From: Limnobacter sp.
GTDB taxonomy: Bacteria; Pseudomonadota; Gammaproteobacteria; Burkholderiales; Burkholderiaceae_B
Direction of reading: 5' to 3'
Assembly (NCBI GenBank): GCA_012032215.1
Contig: JAAURO010000099.1
Coordinates: 1 to 6,524 of the forward strand
DNA length: 6,524 nucleotides
The notes beneath the pieces were generated by a model that worked only from the letters and a program-made list of their open reading frames with translations, did no database searches and was not told the DNA's origin. Of this stretch, positions 6,007-6,524 are shown piece after piece; the stretch's first letter is position 1; every line of letters starts with the position of its first letter. A program made the translations under genes and the position numbers.

Positions 6007-6524
6007 TTGAAAAGATACAAGTGGTCTGTAGTAAGTGTGTTGATGCTGGTTTTGTCTGGCTTGTTGTATGTGCCCGAGGCCGATGCCCGCCGCTTTGGTG
6101 GTGGTAGCAGCTTTGGTCGCAGTTCGGGCGCGCTGTTCAAGCGTTCTACGCCTGTGGCCCCAGCCAAACCTGCGCCTGCTGCGCCTTCCAGGGCCGCCAA
6201 TGGCAGTGCCACCAACCAAGTTGCGGCGGGTGCAGGCACAAGTCCTGCGCGCAGATCGTTTATGGGCCCCTTGGGTGGGTTAGCCGCAGGCTTGGGTTTG
6301 GCGGCGCTTTTTGGCTACATGGGCTTTGGCGAGGGCTTGGCCTCTATGTTGGGCACAGGGCTTATGCTGTTGCTGGGTTTTTTGCTGCTGCGCAAGCTGT
6401 TTTCCATGTTCAGGCAATCTGCTTCGGCACGCACAGCAGGCCAGCCTGCATTCGCGGGTGCAGGTGGGGCGGGTGCTCCGTCTTTCGATCGTTCAGTGCC
6501 TCAAAGTTTTGGTGCATCGGCATC
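6007..6524 (+). CDS. Tim44-like domain protein, 5' part (runs off the right edge)
   Basis: The frame begins at TTG 6007, with GGAG nine bases upstream, and is open for 172 codons to the window end. The first residues, KRYKWSVVSVLMLVLSGLLY, form a signal peptide or anchor with likely cleavage after ADA (residue 27). Next comes RRFGGGSSFGRSSG, the Gly/Ser-rich start typical of bacterial Tim44-like proteins, then a Pro/Ala-rich linker. A hydrophobic hairpin follows (about residues 85-125, including GPLGGLAAGLGLAALFGYMG and GLMLLLGFLLLRKLF), then another low-complexity region. The Tim44-like domain itself would lie beyond the window. An ATG at 6043 is in frame but would remove the basic start of the signal, so TTG is preferred. 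The identification rests on this architecture and the ubiE-adjacent position I associate with Burkholderiales. The exact role in bacteria is not settled. Confidence 0.75.
   Translation, partial: MKRYKWSVVSVLMLVLSGLLYVPEADARRFGGGSSFGRSSGALFKRSTPVAPAKPAPAAPSRAANGSATNQVAAGAGTSPARRSFMGPLGGLAAGLGLAALFGYMGFGEGLASMLGTGLMLLLGFLLLRKLFSMFRQSASARTAGQPAFAGAGGAGAPSFDRSVPQSFGASA

Noticed and set aside
5875..6239. Minus-strand frames opposite the end of ubiE and the Tim44-like gene
   Set aside because: They are antisense shadows of the Ala/Gly-rich plus-strand gene and lack a start signal or recognisable motif.

Overview
The window looks like a chromosomal segment from a betaproteobacterium of moderate GC, probably Burkholderiales and possibly Limnobacter-like. 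This rests on the Betaproteobacteria-type PhoB/PhoR pair and on the run DUF971 gene, ubiE, Tim44-like gene, which I recall as common in Burkholderiales. The genus is an inference and no search was run.

The left third (1-2290, minus strand) is an accessory block. A 519-codon reading frame starts at 2290. Near its middle it meets an A8 run (1117-1124 on the minus strand), after which a second long frame reads on to 126. A single -1 shift at the run joins both into one 721-residue protein of no recognised family. Its stop overlaps an ATG, and immediately after it a partial lipoprotein gene runs off the left edge. The block has a plausible promoter of its own in the AT-rich gap 2291-2381.

The middle (2382-4439, minus strand) holds phoB followed by phoR, the two-component system that controls the phosphate-starvation response. 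A candidate PHO box with a correctly spaced -10 lies upstream of phoB, suggesting autoregulation.

The right part (4589-6524, plus strand) is transcribed divergently. It holds a DUF971 gene broken by one missing base, a hidden small membrane-protein frame with its own apparent one-base shift, an intact ubiE (quinone methyltransferase), and the 5' part of a Tim44-domain protein gene with a TTG start.

Four separate places in 6.5 kb need a one-base shift to make sense (near 116-129, 1117-1124, 4727 and 5016-5020), while phoB, phoR and ubiE are intact. Base-calling indels are therefore a serious alternative to programmed frameshifting or gene decay, and the most interesting signal (the A8 run) must be judged in that light.
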